From assembly GCF_023284025.1 (NCBI RefSeq), contig NZ_JAKIKR010000043.1, positions 1 through 43,248 of the forward strand: a DNA stretch of 43,248 nt, given 5' to 3'. Shown here piece after piece: positions 23,795-33,700 of this stretch. The position numbers and the translations under genes are program-made. The notes beneath the pieces are model-generated. The model had not been told where the DNA came from, made no database searches, and saw only the letters and a list, made by a program, of their open reading frames with translations. The stretch comes from Shewanella abyssi (GTDB lineage Bacteria; Pseudomonadota; Gammaproteobacteria; Enterobacterales; Shewanellaceae). Position 1 is the stretch's first letter; every line of letters starts with the position of its first letter.

Positions 23795-25798
23795 ATGAAA
23801 TATAAAAATTGGCCAGTGGCCAAACAGATTGGATTTGTCACCTTTATTCTCAGCATCATTGTTTTTGGCGCATTAGGCATGACCTCGTATATTTCTGCCT
23901 CGAATGTGTTAACCGAGAAAGCAGAAACGGCAATGCAGGCTCAAATGCACGGCACCGCCGATCTTATCGAACTGCAATACAACAGTTTATTAGCGCTCGC
24001 CCACCGCAATGCCGATGTTTTTAGAGCCATGTATCCTGGCAACTTTCATAAACCCAATAGAACCGTGCGGGTACTGGGTAAAGACACTCCGTCGCTGGTT
24101 CATGAGCGCCAACAAGTTAACTCATCAAAAAGTAAAGTTGATCGCTATGCTAATTTAACGGGCGGCAACGCCACGGTGTTTGTTAGAGATGGTGATGATT
24201 TTTTACGAATTGCAACATCGCTAAAGAAAGCTAATGGTAAGCGCGCTTTAGGCACTTATTTAGGGAAAAAACACCCTGGTTACAATAGATTACTGCAGGG
24301 GAAGATCTATGAGGGCTATACTCGCCTATTCGGTAACGATTATATGGCAGTATATCGCCCGATTAAAAGTGCCGCTGGTGAGGTGATAGGGATCCTCTAT
24401 ATCGGCTTCGATATCAGCGACTCATTGACACAGCTGCGGAGTTCAACCAACTCGCTGCGCCTCGAAGAAACCGGTAGTTTTCTTATTATACGTAAGTCAG
24501 ATCAAACCATTGTCGCCCACCCCGGTCATGAGATTGGCGCTGAAGTTGACAAAAGTGTGCTCGATGGTATCACTGTAGATCAAGCATTAACCGATCGAGG
24601 CTCATGGGAGTACCTCGATAGCAATGGTGATAAATCCTATGCTTACACTCTCAATATACCAGGTTGGAACTGGGCGTTAGTCGGTCAGGTGCCGATGAAA
24701 GAGCTCAATGAAGAAAGTGCTAAATTGCTAACCATTAATTTGATTTTTAGCACCATCGGTTTATTAGCCATCACCATACTGCTCTCGCTTATTTTACTCA
24801 GAACGCTTAAGCCGCTGCGACAGCTTGAAGTTCAGCTCGATAATTTAGGTAGAGGCGATCTGTCACAAAGCTTTGCAAATACCGACAGTAACTCAAATAA
24901 CGAGGTCGACAAAATCACCCAAAGCGCCGCTAGAATGGCCACTAACCTAAGAGAACTTATCATTTCGCTGCAGCAATCGGTAACTTCACTGCAAGAGCAT
25001 GCGCTGCAAACGCAAGAAACCGCCAGGCTTAATGGTGAAGAGTCTCAAGCGTTAATGGCGCAGACAGATCAAATTGCCACCGCAATTGAAGAGATGTCGG
25101 CTTCCGTGCGTGATGTTGCCAACCATGCAAGCGAAGGTGCGCTTATGAGCCAGCAAGTGGATTCAGCCACTCAAAATGGCCTCGACCGTCTCAATCAACT
25201 TGTTATCGATCTACAAAGCCTTAGCGAACAGCTGGCGAGGAGTCACAGTAGTGTTGAGCTTGTCAGTCAAGAGAGCATAGCGATTAGCCAAGTTACCGAG
25301 GTGATCAACAGTATTGCAGAGCAAACTAACTTGCTGGCACTCAATGCCGCCATTGAAGCCGCTAGAGCGGGCGAGCAAGGTCGTGGATTTGCCGTTGTTG
25401 CCGATGAGGTACGTACCTTAGCCCAGCGCACCCAAACATCAACATCTGAAATTTCGCACACTATTACCCAGTTGCAAAATCAAGTCAAAGCCACTGAAGC
25501 TCAAATGAATCAAAGCAATGAACTTGGTGACCGCTCGGCAATTCAAGGTAAAGAAGCCACCGAACTGCTTATTACCATCACCGAAAGCATTGGTGAGCTA
25601 GCTATCGCATCGAGCAGCATTGCCAGCGCCACCGAACAACAAAGCGCAGTCGCTGAGGAGATAACCCGTAATCTACATCAGATCACTGAACTTGCCAGAG
25701 ATGGCGAACAACGTTCTGGTGATACCGTCAATTCAGCTGAAGATCTTGCCGTTATCGCTAATGATATTAAGCAAAAAATCAGTGTGTTTAAGGCGTAA
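23795..25798 (+). CDS. Methyl-accepting chemotaxis protein (Cache_3-Cache_2 fusion sensor)
   Basis: A 667-residue chemoreceptor. It has a membrane helix at about 12-32 and a periplasmic domain of about 270 residues with the Cache_3/Cache_2 fusion signature (GGNATVFVRDGDDFLRIATS, GKIYEGYTRLFGNDYMAVY, GEVIGILYIGFDIS). A second membrane helix lies at about 310-335, then a HAMP segment (RTLKPLRQLEVQLDNLGRGDL). The signalling domain carries the EQTNLLALNAAIEAARAGEQ tip near 507-526. No CheR-docking tail. It stands alone and ends in a strong terminator. In related bacteria this sensor type often detects small organic acids, but the ligand here is unknown. Confidence 0.93.
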   Translation: MKYKNWPVAKQIGFVTFILSIIVFGALGMTSYISASNVLTEKAETAMQAQMHGTADLIELQYNSLLALAHRNADVFRAMYPGNFHKPNRTVRVLGKDTPSLVHERQQVNSSKSKVDRYANLTGGNATVFVRDGDDFLRIATSLKKANGKRALGTYLGKKHPGYNRLLQGKIYEGYTRLFGNDYMAVYRPIKSAAGEVIGILYIGFDISDSLTQLRSSTNSLRLEETGSFLIIRKSDQTIVAHPGHEIGAEVDKSVLDGITVDQALTDRGSWEYLDSNGDKSYAYTLNIPGWNWALVGQVPMKELNEESAKLLTINLIFSTIGLLAITILLSLILLRTLKPLRQLEVQLDNLGRGDLSQSFANTDSNSNNEVDKITQSAARMATNLRELIISLQQSVTSLQEHALQTQETARLNGEESQALMAQTDQIATAIEEMSASVRDVANHASEGALMSQQVDSATQNGLDRLNQLVIDLQSLSEQLARSHSSVELVSQESIAISQVTEVINSIAEQTNLLALNAAIEAARAGEQGRGFAVVADEVRTLAQRTQTSTSEISHTITQLQNQVKATEAQMNQSNELGDRSAIQGKEATELLITITESIGELAIASSSIASATEQQSAVAEEITRNLHQITELARDGEQRSGDTVNSAEDLAVIANDIKQKISVFKA

Positions 25799-25859
25799 TT
25801 CAGCTCAATTAAAATGAGTAGATCTCATTGTGACCTAGACCGCTTCTGAGTCACTTAAA

Positions 25860-25891
25860 GTAAAAGTAACAGCCTAAGCTGTTACTTTTAC
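25860..25891 (+). terminator. Terminator of the second chemoreceptor gene
   Basis: A perfect 14-bp stem GTAAAAGTAACAGC/GCTGTTACTTTTAC with loop CTAA, 62 bases after the stop codon. Confidence 0.85.
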
Positions 25892-26068
25892 GATAGTGAT
25901 AGCCACAGCGACTTCCAGCCCCCAAAATGTTTCGCCTTCCCGCTCATCATTTCTGCAATAACTGTTCTTTCAAGTGCGAGCAATCGAACTAGTATCACCC
26001 TCTAACATGGCGTGTTTGCCTCTAGTCATTTTGCCATGAGGATCAGGAAAATCATTCAATTTACAACC

Positions 26069-26100
26069 ATGATCCCTGTTGATAGTTTTACTGGGATCAT
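26069..26100. repeat. Inverted repeat upstream of the DoxX gene
   Basis: ATGATCCC (26069-26076) and GGGATCAT (26093-26100) form an 8-bp stem with a 16-base loop. It could be a regulatory or termination structure; no T tract follows. No gene was found between the terminator at 25891 and the DoxX start. Confidence 0.4.
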
Positions 26101-26118
26101 TTAATTGATTTATCTATA

Positions 26119-26137
26119 CCCATCCTACTCGAAGATG
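26119..26137 (+). repeat. Second copy of the CCCATCCTACTYGAAGATG motif
   Basis: Identical in 18 of 19 positions to 10338-10348 and onward to 10356. It lies 46 bases before the DoxX start codon, whereas the other copy follows an operon, so it behaves like a dispersed short element. Confidence 0.5.
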
Positions 26138-26182
26138 CTCGTTTCAGAGGCGATGGGTTTATATGGACATAGGGAGTTTAAA

Positions 26183-26593
26183 ATGGACAAAACGAAAACG
26201 AAAGAGGAAGTCGCATTCATTTTTTTGCGGGTTATCGTAGCAATTATTATCGCCAGTCACGGCTGGCATAGGCTGCTCAGCGGCGGTTATGAGCCATTTG
26301 GAGGCTGGTTAACCAGTCAAGGGTTCCCATTGGGTCTAGCCATAGCATGGGCAATTACACTGTTTGAAATCATCGGTTCTCTCTTCCTGTTGATGGGGAA
26401 ACAGCTACCCTATATTTGCGCCAGTTATATGGTGATATATATCAGTGGAATATTTCTAGTCCACCTAGAGCATGGTTGGTTTGTTGTCGGTTCAGGAACC
26501 AATGGTATCGAATACAGTACTTTGCTAGTGGTCTCATTGCTTTGCATCGGTTATCCGCATATGAATAAAAAAGATAAACTCAAAGCGCTGTAG
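26183..26593 (+). CDS. DoxX family membrane protein
   Basis: I start at ATG 26183 (136 residues), which has AGGGAG 7 bases upstream; the longer frame back to a TTG at 26105 runs through the repeat motif. The protein has four membrane helices: FIFLRVIVAIIIASHGWHRL, GLAIAWAITLFEIIGSLFLL, YICASYMVIYISGIFLVHLE and STLLVVSLLCIGY. It carries the DoxX-type 'SHGWHRL' and 'FEIIGSLFLLMG' motifs. DoxX-family proteins have been tied to quinone-linked or redox membrane functions in some bacteria, but the role of this one is unknown. It is monocistronic and ends at the shared terminator at 26674-26700. Confidence 0.85.
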   Translation: MDKTKTKEEVAFIFLRVIVAIIIASHGWHRLLSGGYEPFGGWLTSQGFPLGLAIAWAITLFEIIGSLFLLMGKQLPYICASYMVIYISGIFLVHLEHGWFVVGSGTNGIEYSTLLVVSLLCIGYPHMNKKDKLKAL

Positions 26594-26673
26594 TTAACCT
26601 CGATAAAGACACTGAGAAGTGGACCCTAGATCCTCAGAGTCACTAAACATCACAGTCTGGTTCATCCTCATAA

Positions 26674-26700
26674 AAAAAGCCCCGCTATGCGGGGCTTTTT
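26674..26700. terminator. Bidirectional terminator between DoxX and cydX
   Basis: AAAAAGCCCCGC/GCGGGGCTTTTT with a 3-base loop, A-rich on one side and T-rich on the other, so it can end both the plus-strand doxX-like transcript and the minus-strand cyd operon. Confidence 0.93.
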
Positions 26701-26723
26701 AGAACCATTCAATTAATCAGAAG

Positions 26724-26840
26724 TTAATCTTCTTTCTCAATATCTCGATCCATATTTTCAGTATTTTCAAGCCAAAGTGCGTTGATAATACCAAAGGAAC
26801 AGGCTAACAACACGCCTAAAATCCAAGCAAAATACCACAT
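26724..26840 (-). CDS. cydX: Cytochrome bd-I oxidase small subunit CydX
   Basis: A 38-residue single-pass membrane protein, MWYFAWILGVLLACSFGI followed by a charged tail. It is nearly identical over its first 20 residues to E. coli CydX (MWYFAWILGTLLACSFGV). CydX binds the CydA-CydB core and stabilises the heme b/d site. The gene starts 14 bases after the cydB stop with GGAG upstream, completing the cydA-cydB-cydX operon. It is easily missed because of its length. Confidence 0.95.
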   Translation of the reverse strand: MWYFAWILGVLLACSFGIINALWLENTENMDRDIEKED

Positions 26841-26854
26841 AGTCTAGGCTCCTA

Positions 26855-27994
26855 TTAATACAGTGAGGTCTTATTCTTTTCGATGAAGTCGCGTGATAAG
26901 CGGCCAAACATCTTCAAATAAGTCCAAATGGTGTAGCTTAGTACGATAGGGACAAAGATGATTGCAGCCCATGTCATTACCGTTAGTGAGACTTCGCTCG
27001 CGGTGGCATCCCACATGGTCAAACTGACGTTTGGCTCTAGTGATGATGGCATAACAAATGGGAACATTGCTGCACCACAAGTTAAGATAACCGCCGCTAT
27101 ACCGATTGAGCTGAAGAAGAACGCAAAACCAGAACGGTTCATTCGACTTGATAGCAATACTAAGATTGGCATTAATAAGCCCAATACTGGGAACAACATC
27201 GTCAGCGGATACTTGTCATAGTTAACCAACCATGCACCCGCTTCAACCGCAACAGTCTTAAGTGTCGGATCTGATACACCATAAGTATCGATTATCGAGG
27301 TAACCACATAACCGTCGATACCGTTCGCTAGCCATACGCCTGCAGCGCCGAAGAACACAAACAGCAATACCGATAGTAACTGTGACATCTTAGTGGCACG
27401 AACACGTAGCTCGCCTTCTGTCTTCATCTGCAACCAAGTCGAACCTTGCAGCATGAACATGCTTACGCACACAAGACCTGCAAGTATCCCAAATGGATTC
27501 AATAGACCGAAGAAACCACCGTAGTAGGTTGCACGTAGGTATTCGTCAAAGTTAAACGGTACCCCTTGCAATAAGTTACCAAAGGCGACACCGATAATCA
27601 GCGGCGGAACAAAGCCACCGACAAACAGTGCCCAATCCCATGACTTACGCCATCTTGGATCTTCAATCTTTGAACGGTAATCAAAGCCTACAGGTCTTAG
27701 GAATAACGCAAACAATACCAACATCATTGCGACATAAAAACCTGAGAAAGAAACCGCATAGACCGTAGGCCAAGCCGCAAACAATGCACCTGCACCAGTG
27801 ATTAACCAAACTTGGTTACCGTCCCAATGGGGGGCGATAGAGTTAATCATGATACGACGTTCAGTGTCATCCTTACCGATAATCGGTAATAATGCCCCCA
27901 CCCCCATATCGAAGCCATCAGTGACAGCAAAACCGATGAGCAGCACACCCACAAGTGCCCACCAGATAAATCTTAACATTTCATAATCAAACAT
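26855..27994 (-). CDS. cydB: Cytochrome bd-I ubiquinol oxidase subunit II
   Basis: A 379-residue polytopic protein, close to E. coli CydB in both sequence and length. The start (MFDYEMLRFIWWALVGVLLIGFAVTDGFDMG) and the stretch SIAPHWDGNQVWLITGAGALF are typical; Asp58 in HWDG matches the residue assigned to the proton pathway in E. coli. Structural partner of CydA in the quinol-oxidising, high-affinity oxygen-reducing bd oxidase of the inner membrane. It lies 15 bases after cydA and 14 before cydX, in one operon. Confidence 0.97.
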   Translation of the reverse strand: MFDYEMLRFIWWALVGVLLIGFAVTDGFDMGVGALLPIIGKDDTERRIMINSIAPHWDGNQVWLITGAGALFAAWPTVYAVSFSGFYVAMMLVLFALFLRPVGFDYRSKIEDPRWRKSWDWALFVGGFVPPLIIGVAFGNLLQGVPFNFDEYLRATYYGGFFGLLNPFGILAGLVCVSMFMLQGSTWLQMKTEGELRVRATKMSQLLSVLLFVFFGAAGVWLANGIDGYVVTSIIDTYGVSDPTLKTVAVEAGAWLVNYDKYPLTMLFPVLGLLMPILVLLSSRMNRSGFAFFFSSIGIAAVILTCGAAMFPFVMPSSLEPNVSLTMWDATASEVSLTVMTWAAIIFVPIVLSYTIWTYLKMFGRLSRDFIEKNKTSLY

Positions 27995-28009
27995 AATCAG
28001 ATCTCCAGT

Positions 28010-29566
28010 TTAAGCATCAAGCTTTTCAAAGTGATAGCGACCAGTCTTCAAACAACTTGGACCTTGACGCACAAACTTAATCATTAGAAAAAGCTCAATC
28101 ACTAACAAGATTGAGTAGAAAACAGTGATAGAAATGATACTGAACAACAGATCGTTAACCGACAAGCTTGAAGCTGACATATAGGTCGGTAACACTTCTG
28201 AGATAGTCCAAGGCTGACGGCCATATTCAGCCACAAACCAACCACACTCGATAGCGATCCAAGGCAGAGGTAAGCTGTAAAGTGCCGCTTTAAGTACCCA
28301 TTTTTTCTCTTCAATCTGATGACGTGTGCTTTGCCAGAATGCCGCAGCAAACACGAACAACATCAATATGCCAGCGCCAACCATCACGCGGAAAGACCAG
28401 AACATAGGCGCTACGCTTGGAATGGAGTCAGCCGCAGCCGCTTTGATCTGCTCTTCAGTCGCATCAACCACTTTGTCGGTGTAACGTTTGAGCAAGAAAC
28501 CATAACCTAAATCATCTTTCGACGCTTCAAATGCAGCTCTGATTTCAGCCGTTTCGTTACCATTTCGAAGTTGTTCAAGTAAACCGTATGCCACCATACC
28601 GTTACGAATACGTACTTCATGCTCAGCAATTAAGTCTTTGATACCCGTCACTTCTTCATCAAGTGAACGCGTGGCGATAATACCCATTGCGAATGGAATT
28701 TTAATCGCATAATCAGTGTGCTGCGTTTCCTGGTTAGGAAAGCCGACGACTGTAAATGCTGCAGGTGCTGGCTCAGTGTGCCATTCAGCCTCAATGGCGG
28801 CGAGTTTAACCCGCTGTACTTCACCGACTTTATAACCCGACTCATCACCGAGTACGATAACAGACAGAATAGACGCCATACCAAAGCTTGCAGCGATAGC
28901 AAAAGAGCGTCGAGCAAACGGTAGGTCTCGCTTCTTCAAGATGTAGTACGCACTGATCGCCAATACGAACATTGCACCGGCAACATAGCCTGATGCTACA
29001 GTGTGAACAAACTTCACCTGTGCAACGGGGTTAAATAACACTTCTCCCCAGCTAGTCATCTCCATACGCATGGTTTCGTAGTTGAACACCGAACCGACTG
29101 GGTTTTGCATCCAACCGTTAGCCACCAAAATCCACAGCGCAGACATGTTAGAGCCAAGGGCGACTAACCAAGTTATCGCCAGATGCTGACGTTTGCTAAA
29201 GCGATCCCAGCCAAAGAAGAACATGCCGACCAAGGTCGACTCGAGGAAAAAGGCCATTAAGCCTTCAATCGCGAGTGGCGCGCCAAAAATGTCGCCAACA
29301 TAATGTGAAAAGTATGACCAGTTGGTGCCGAACTGAAATTCCATTGCCAGGCCAGTAGCTACGCCGAGTGCAAAGTTAATACCGAATAACTTACCCCAGA
29401 ACTTGGTCATATCTTTATAGATCTGCTTATTGGTCATCACATAGAGTGATTCCATAATGGCTAACAAAAATGCTAGCCCCAAGGTCAAGGGAACAAATAG
29501 GAAGTGATACATGACCGTCATCGCAAACTGAAAGCGCGACAGCTCAACAACCTCTTCTAAAATCAT
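28010..29566 (-). CDS. cydA: Cytochrome bd-I ubiquinol oxidase subunit I
   Basis: Start chosen at ATG 29564-29566 (518 residues), with AAGGAG upstream and the family N-terminus (VELSRFQFAMTVMYHFLFVPL). His21 corresponds to the b595 ligand His19 of E. coli. The sequence follows E. coli CydA throughout, including KFVHTVASGYVAGAMF with the b558 ligand His. A full-length periplasmic Q-loop starts at GDESGYKVGEVQ and continues to about residue 390, so it is of the long (L) type. It binds hemes b558, b595 and d and oxidises ubiquinol at low oxygen. First gene of cydA-cydB-cydX; a promoter and FNR-type box lie upstream. Confidence 0.97.
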   Translation of the reverse strand: MILEEVVELSRFQFAMTVMYHFLFVPLTLGLAFLLAIMESLYVMTNKQIYKDMTKFWGKLFGINFALGVATGLAMEFQFGTNWSYFSHYVGDIFGAPLAIEGLMAFFLESTLVGMFFFGWDRFSKRQHLAITWLVALGSNMSALWILVANGWMQNPVGSVFNYETMRMEMTSWGEVLFNPVAQVKFVHTVASGYVAGAMFVLAISAYYILKKRDLPFARRSFAIAASFGMASILSVIVLGDESGYKVGEVQRVKLAAIEAEWHTEPAPAAFTVVGFPNQETQHTDYAIKIPFAMGIIATRSLDEEVTGIKDLIAEHEVRIRNGMVAYGLLEQLRNGNETAEIRAAFEASKDDLGYGFLLKRYTDKVVDATEEQIKAAAADSIPSVAPMFWSFRVMVGAGILMLFVFAAAFWQSTRHQIEEKKWVLKAALYSLPLPWIAIECGWFVAEYGRQPWTISEVLPTYMSASSLSVNDLLFSIISITVFYSILLVIELFLMIKFVRQGPSCLKTGRYHFEKLDA

Positions 29567-29764
29567 TTGTGACTCCTTAGGTGGTGCGTCCAATTACTGC
29601 TGTTAGATCCCCATCAACAACAGTAACTGCCTATATAGGAAGAGTAGTGCAGTAAACTGGGCAATCTTAATAAAAAGCCCACTTAAATGCGTCTGTTTGT
29701 TTAATTCATCAATCTTGTAATTTAAAGCGCGAAAAACCATCAAGCGATAGCTTGCTGTCACAGT

Positions 29765-29793
29765 ATTATCCGTTAACGTGATCAAGATCCCAA
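29765..29793 (-). promoter_or_regulatory. Putative sigma-70 promoter of cydABX
   Basis: On the minus strand TTGGGA (29788-29793), a 17-base spacer and GATAAT (29765-29770) give a moderate promoter and a leader of about 190 bases to cydA. The spacer contains TTGATCACGTTAAC, which resembles half of an FNR site and a GTTAA element of the ArcA type. Confidence 0.45.
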
Positions 29794-29883
29794 ACTGACA
29801 AATGCGAAACGAACAAATCAGTTAGTATCAGTCACTTGTATTGAAAAACAACTATATCCGCAGTGAATTTATACCATTCAAAA

Positions 29884-29897
29884 TTGATTCAAATCAA
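29884..29897. promoter_or_regulatory. Perfect FNR/EtrA-type box
   Basis: TTGAT-TCAA-ATCAA matches the FNR consensus TTGAT-N4-ATCAA at all ten fixed positions. It lies about 320 bases upstream of cydA and about 130 upstream of the proposed promoter, between cydA and the small plus-strand unit at 30234. Oxygen-dependent control of the bd oxidase is the natural reading; a nearer promoter (TATAGT in the correct direction) is possible. Confidence 0.75.
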
Positions 29898-30233
29898 TCA
29901 ATGCATTCGATTTCAACGGGTTTTGGGCTGGAGCACACAGTTCTACCCAACTCACCATTGACAGTATATTACCCTCATGCTAGGAAAGCCAACCACAGGG
30001 ATAAAAAGCCAAGATTACATCGTTAACAAGCGAATTTACCACCAACCAAATATAAATAACAAACAGTCAAGAATATAAGTTAGTATTTATATCTCATAAC
30101 ATTTACCGCAAAGACCACTGACCACTTTTAAGTCATGCAAAACAAATAGTTACAACACAACACGCAAGAGTCAGCTCATTAACCACATAATATTGGATTA
30201 TAAAATCTAATCCTTATGAATATTTTTTCTCGT

Positions 30234-30262
30234 TTGATGAAAAACATTGTTTCCCATAGAAT
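30234..30262 (+). promoter_or_regulatory. Promoter of a small transcription unit
   Basis: TTGATG (30234-30239), a 17-base spacer and TAGAAT (30257-30262) form a good sigma-70 promoter. It predicts a transcript from about 30268 to the terminator near 30515, roughly 250 bases, carrying one small ORF. Confidence 0.55.
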
Positions 30263-30358
30263 GAGCACCAAGTTAAGGAGACAGTGAAGCTGCCCTGGTG
30301 AAGTTACCCGGAAACACTGACTCCGCTTACATCATCAACCAAGCGTGGAGATACGATT

Positions 30359-30436
30359 ATGAATACATTTTTTGAGCGTCTAGTTAGCCGCTATCAGCGT
30401 GTTTTCGTTGAGCTTTATACCTCAAGAGAGCGTTAA
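30359..30436 (+). CDS. Small peptide of 25 residues on its own transcript
   Basis: ATG with GGAG 8 bases upstream opens a 25-codon frame, MNTFFERLVSRYQRVFVELY and a basic end (TSRER). It reads as an amphipathic helix. A promoter lies 96 bases upstream and a terminator follows 50 bases downstream, so it is an independent unit between the divergent cyd leader and convergent purL. The leader also has AAGGAG at 30275, an imperfect tandem repeat (GTGAAGCTGCCCTG, GTGAAGTTACCCGG) and two overlapping GTG mini-frames. It may be a true small protein, a leader peptide, or a small RNA with a coding part. No family recognised. Confidence 0.5.
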   Translation: MNTFFERLVSRYQRVFVELYTSRER

Positions 30437-30486
30437 TTTACGTTTTCTTTGCAAGATTAATCTTGAAGTTTTGTTAGCGCAAAGCG

Positions 30487-30533
30487 GCCACTCTTAGCAA
30501 TAGGAGTGGCTTTTTAATATTTAAAAGCCACTC
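30487..30533 (+). terminator. Terminator with two mutually exclusive hairpins
   Basis: GCCACTC/GAGTGGC (30487-30493 and 30504-30510) followed by TTTTT forms an intrinsic terminator. The second arm can instead pair with a third copy in an 11-bp stem GAGTGGCTTTT/AAAAGCCACTC (30504-30514 and 30523-30533), which would swallow the T tract. Confidence 0.75.
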
Positions 30534-30710
30534 TTTCCATAAGTTCGCCTTTCCATTAGCTTTTCTCGCTAACCTGCAATAACTTTACCTAGTCATTCGG
30601 CAATCTCTAACAACTATAAAACAGCTTAATTAAGCATTACATGCATCGCTAAACTTAAGCTAATAGCCTGTTTAACTACTCTTTTTTTCATCTCAATTTT
30701 AGTTAAAAAA

Positions 30711-30735
30711 AAAGCCCCTAACATTTAGGGGCTTT
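30711..30735 (-). terminator. Terminator of purL
   Basis: AAAGCCCCTAA/TTAGGGGCTTT with a 3-base loop; on the minus strand it runs into a long T tract, 40 bases past the purL stop. It is also A/T-flanked for use from the plus strand. Confidence 0.93.
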
Positions 30736-30774
30736 AAATTGCTTAATTGTCACGCTAAATTGCGCTAATGCTAA

Positions 30775-33700
30775 TTAACCAATTGATTTTCTAACGTTAC
30801 GGAACATTCTCATCCATGGGCTATCTTCACCCCAAGAATCTGGATGCCATGAGTTGGCGACCGTTCTAAATACACGCTCTGGATGCGGCATCATAATGGT
30901 GACACGGCCATCGGTTGAGCTCAGTGCGGTAATCGCATTTGGCGAACCGTTAGGGTTTTGTGGGTATTGAGTGGCGATTTGACCATTACCGTCGACATAG
31001 CGCAGTGCAATGGTGCCAGAGGCTTCTGCGGCTGCTAATGCTGCCGGTGATGCAAACTCTGCACGACCTTCGCCATGAGAGACTGCAATCGGCATACGTG
31101 AACCTTCCATACCTTGGAAGAACAACGATGGACTCTTTTGTACTTCAACCAAACTAAAGCGCGCTTCAAAACGCTCAGAGCGGTTACGTACAAAGTGTGG
31201 CCATAGTTCAGTACCTGGAATGATGTCTTTTAGGTTAGACAACATCTGACAACCGTTACACACACCGAGAGAGAAACTATCGTTACGCTCGAAGAACTGG
31301 CTAAACTGCTGTTGAGCACGCTCATTGAACAAAATAGACTTAGCCCAACCTTCGCCAGCACCCAGCACATCACCGTAAGAGAAGCCACCACAAGCCACTA
31401 GGCCTTGGAACGTTTCTAAGCTGATACGACCGCTTAGAATGTCGCTCATGTGAACATCTGTCGATTCAAAGCCTGCACGATCAAATGCCGCGGCCATTTC
31501 GATATGCGAGTTAACCCCTTGCTCACGAATGATAGCCATCTTTGGGGCTGCACCTTTTAAGATAAACGGCGCAGCAACGTCTTCGCTAGGATCAAAACTT
31601 AGATCAACAGTAAGACCAAGGTCGTTATTGTCTTGTTTAAGCGCATGCTCCTCTTTGGCACACTCTGGATTATCGCGCAGTGACTGCATGCGATAAGTGG
31701 TTTCAGCCCACATAGTTCGCAATGATGTACGTGACTCCGTTAAGATCTCACGCTGACCATCAAAGATAGCGATTTGATCGGTATCGTTGAGCGTCGCTAC
31801 TTTATGGCAAGGCACACCCACAGCGGTAAACTGAGCACTAATCGCGGCAGACTGTTCACGGTTCACCTGGATAACAGCACCCAGTTCTTCGTTAAATAGC
31901 CGCTCAACGTCAGTCCCTGTTAAGGCACTTAAATCGATATTTAGGCCTGTGTGACCGGCAAATGCCATTTCAACGAGTGTGGTGTATAAGCCACCGTCAC
32001 TTCTATCGTGATAAGCAATAATTGATCTGTCGGCGACTAAAGGCTGGATCACTTCAAAGAAACCTTTTAAGGTCGCTGAGTTATCCAGATCTGGCGCGAC
32101 ATCACCCAGTTCACTGTACACTTGCGCTAAACAAGAGCCGCCAAGGCGATTCTGACCAAGCCCTAAATCTAACAGCAATAGCTCACTATCACCTTTATCG
32201 GTGCGTAGTTCTGGTGTCACAGTGTTGCGAATGTCCTGAACCACACCAAAGGCGGTGATCACCAGTGACATTGGTGAGGTAACCGCTTTTTGAACGCCGT
32301 TATCTTCCCATGCTGTCTTCATCGACATTGAGTCTTTGCCCACTGGGATGGTCAGTGACAACTCAGGGCATAACTCTTCACCAATCGCTTTCACGGCTTC
32401 ATACAGACCCGCATCTTCACCAGGGTGACCCGCAGGTGACATCCAGTTAGCAGATAATTTGATGCGCTTGAATGAACCAATATCAGTACCGGCGATATTT
32501 AAAATTGATTCCGCTACCGCCATACGAGCCGATGCGCCAAAGTCGAGCAGTGCCAGCGGCGTACGCTCACCTATCGACATGGCTTCACCCACATAGGCGT
32601 CATAGCTTGACGCTGTCACGGCACAATCGGCAACAGGAACCTGCCATGGGCCCACCATTTGGTCACGATTAACCAAACCGGTTACCGTTCTATCACCAAT
32701 GGTGATCAGGAAGGTTTTCTCTGCAATCGTCGGTAAACGTAGCAAACGATGCGCCGCTTCTTTAACTTCAATCACACTTTGATCCAGTGCTGCCGAGTTG
32801 GCTTTAGCACTGACAACATCGCGGCTCATCTTAGGGGCTTTACCTAACAAGACCTCTAATGGCAGCTCAATGGGGTGATCGTCGAAGTGTTCATCAGTTA
32901 GGATCAGCTCTTTCTCTGCCGTCGCGACACCGACAACCGCAAACGGTGCCCGTTCGCGCTCACAAATGGCGACAAACACGGGTAAATTCTCAGGGGCAAT
33001 TGACATAACGTAGCGCTCTTGCGACTCGTTACACCAGATCTCAAGCGGGCTCATGCCCGGCTCATCCGAGGGTACGTTACGCAGCTCAAACTTACCGCCG
33101 CGGCCACCATCATTGACTAGCTCAGGGAAGGCATTTGATAAACCGCCAGCACCCACATCATGGATAAATTGAATTGGGTTTTCATCACCCATCTGCCAAC
33201 ATCTATCGATGACTTCTTGGCAACGACGTTCCATCTCAGGGTTTTCACGCTGAACGGAAGCAAAATCTAAGTCTTCGCTCGATTGGCCCGATGTCATTGA
33301 AGACGCCGCACCACCACCAAGACCGATGTTCATTGCAGGGCCACCGAGCACGACGAGCTTGGCGCCGACGGTGATCTCGCCTTTTTGCACATGGTCTTCG
33401 CGAATGTTGCCTAAACCACCGGCAAGCATAATCGGCTTGTGGTAACCACGCACTTCAACGCCATTGTGGCTGTTAACTTCCTGCTCATAGGTACGGAAAT
33501 AACCCACCAGTGCAGGACGACCAAACTCGTTGTTAAATGCCGCGCCGCCCAGTGGGCCTTCTGTCATGATATCGAGTGCAGTAACAATGCGATCGGGTTT
33601 GCCATAATCGGCTTCCCACGGTTGCACAAAACCTGGAATTTTAAGGTTTGAAACGCTAAAACCGGTAAGACCTGCTTTTGGCTTAGAACCACGACCGGTA

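Noticed and set aside
29603..29785. 60-codon frame upstream of cydA
   Set aside because: It starts with TTG, lacks a ribosome-binding site and overlaps the likely cyd promoter.
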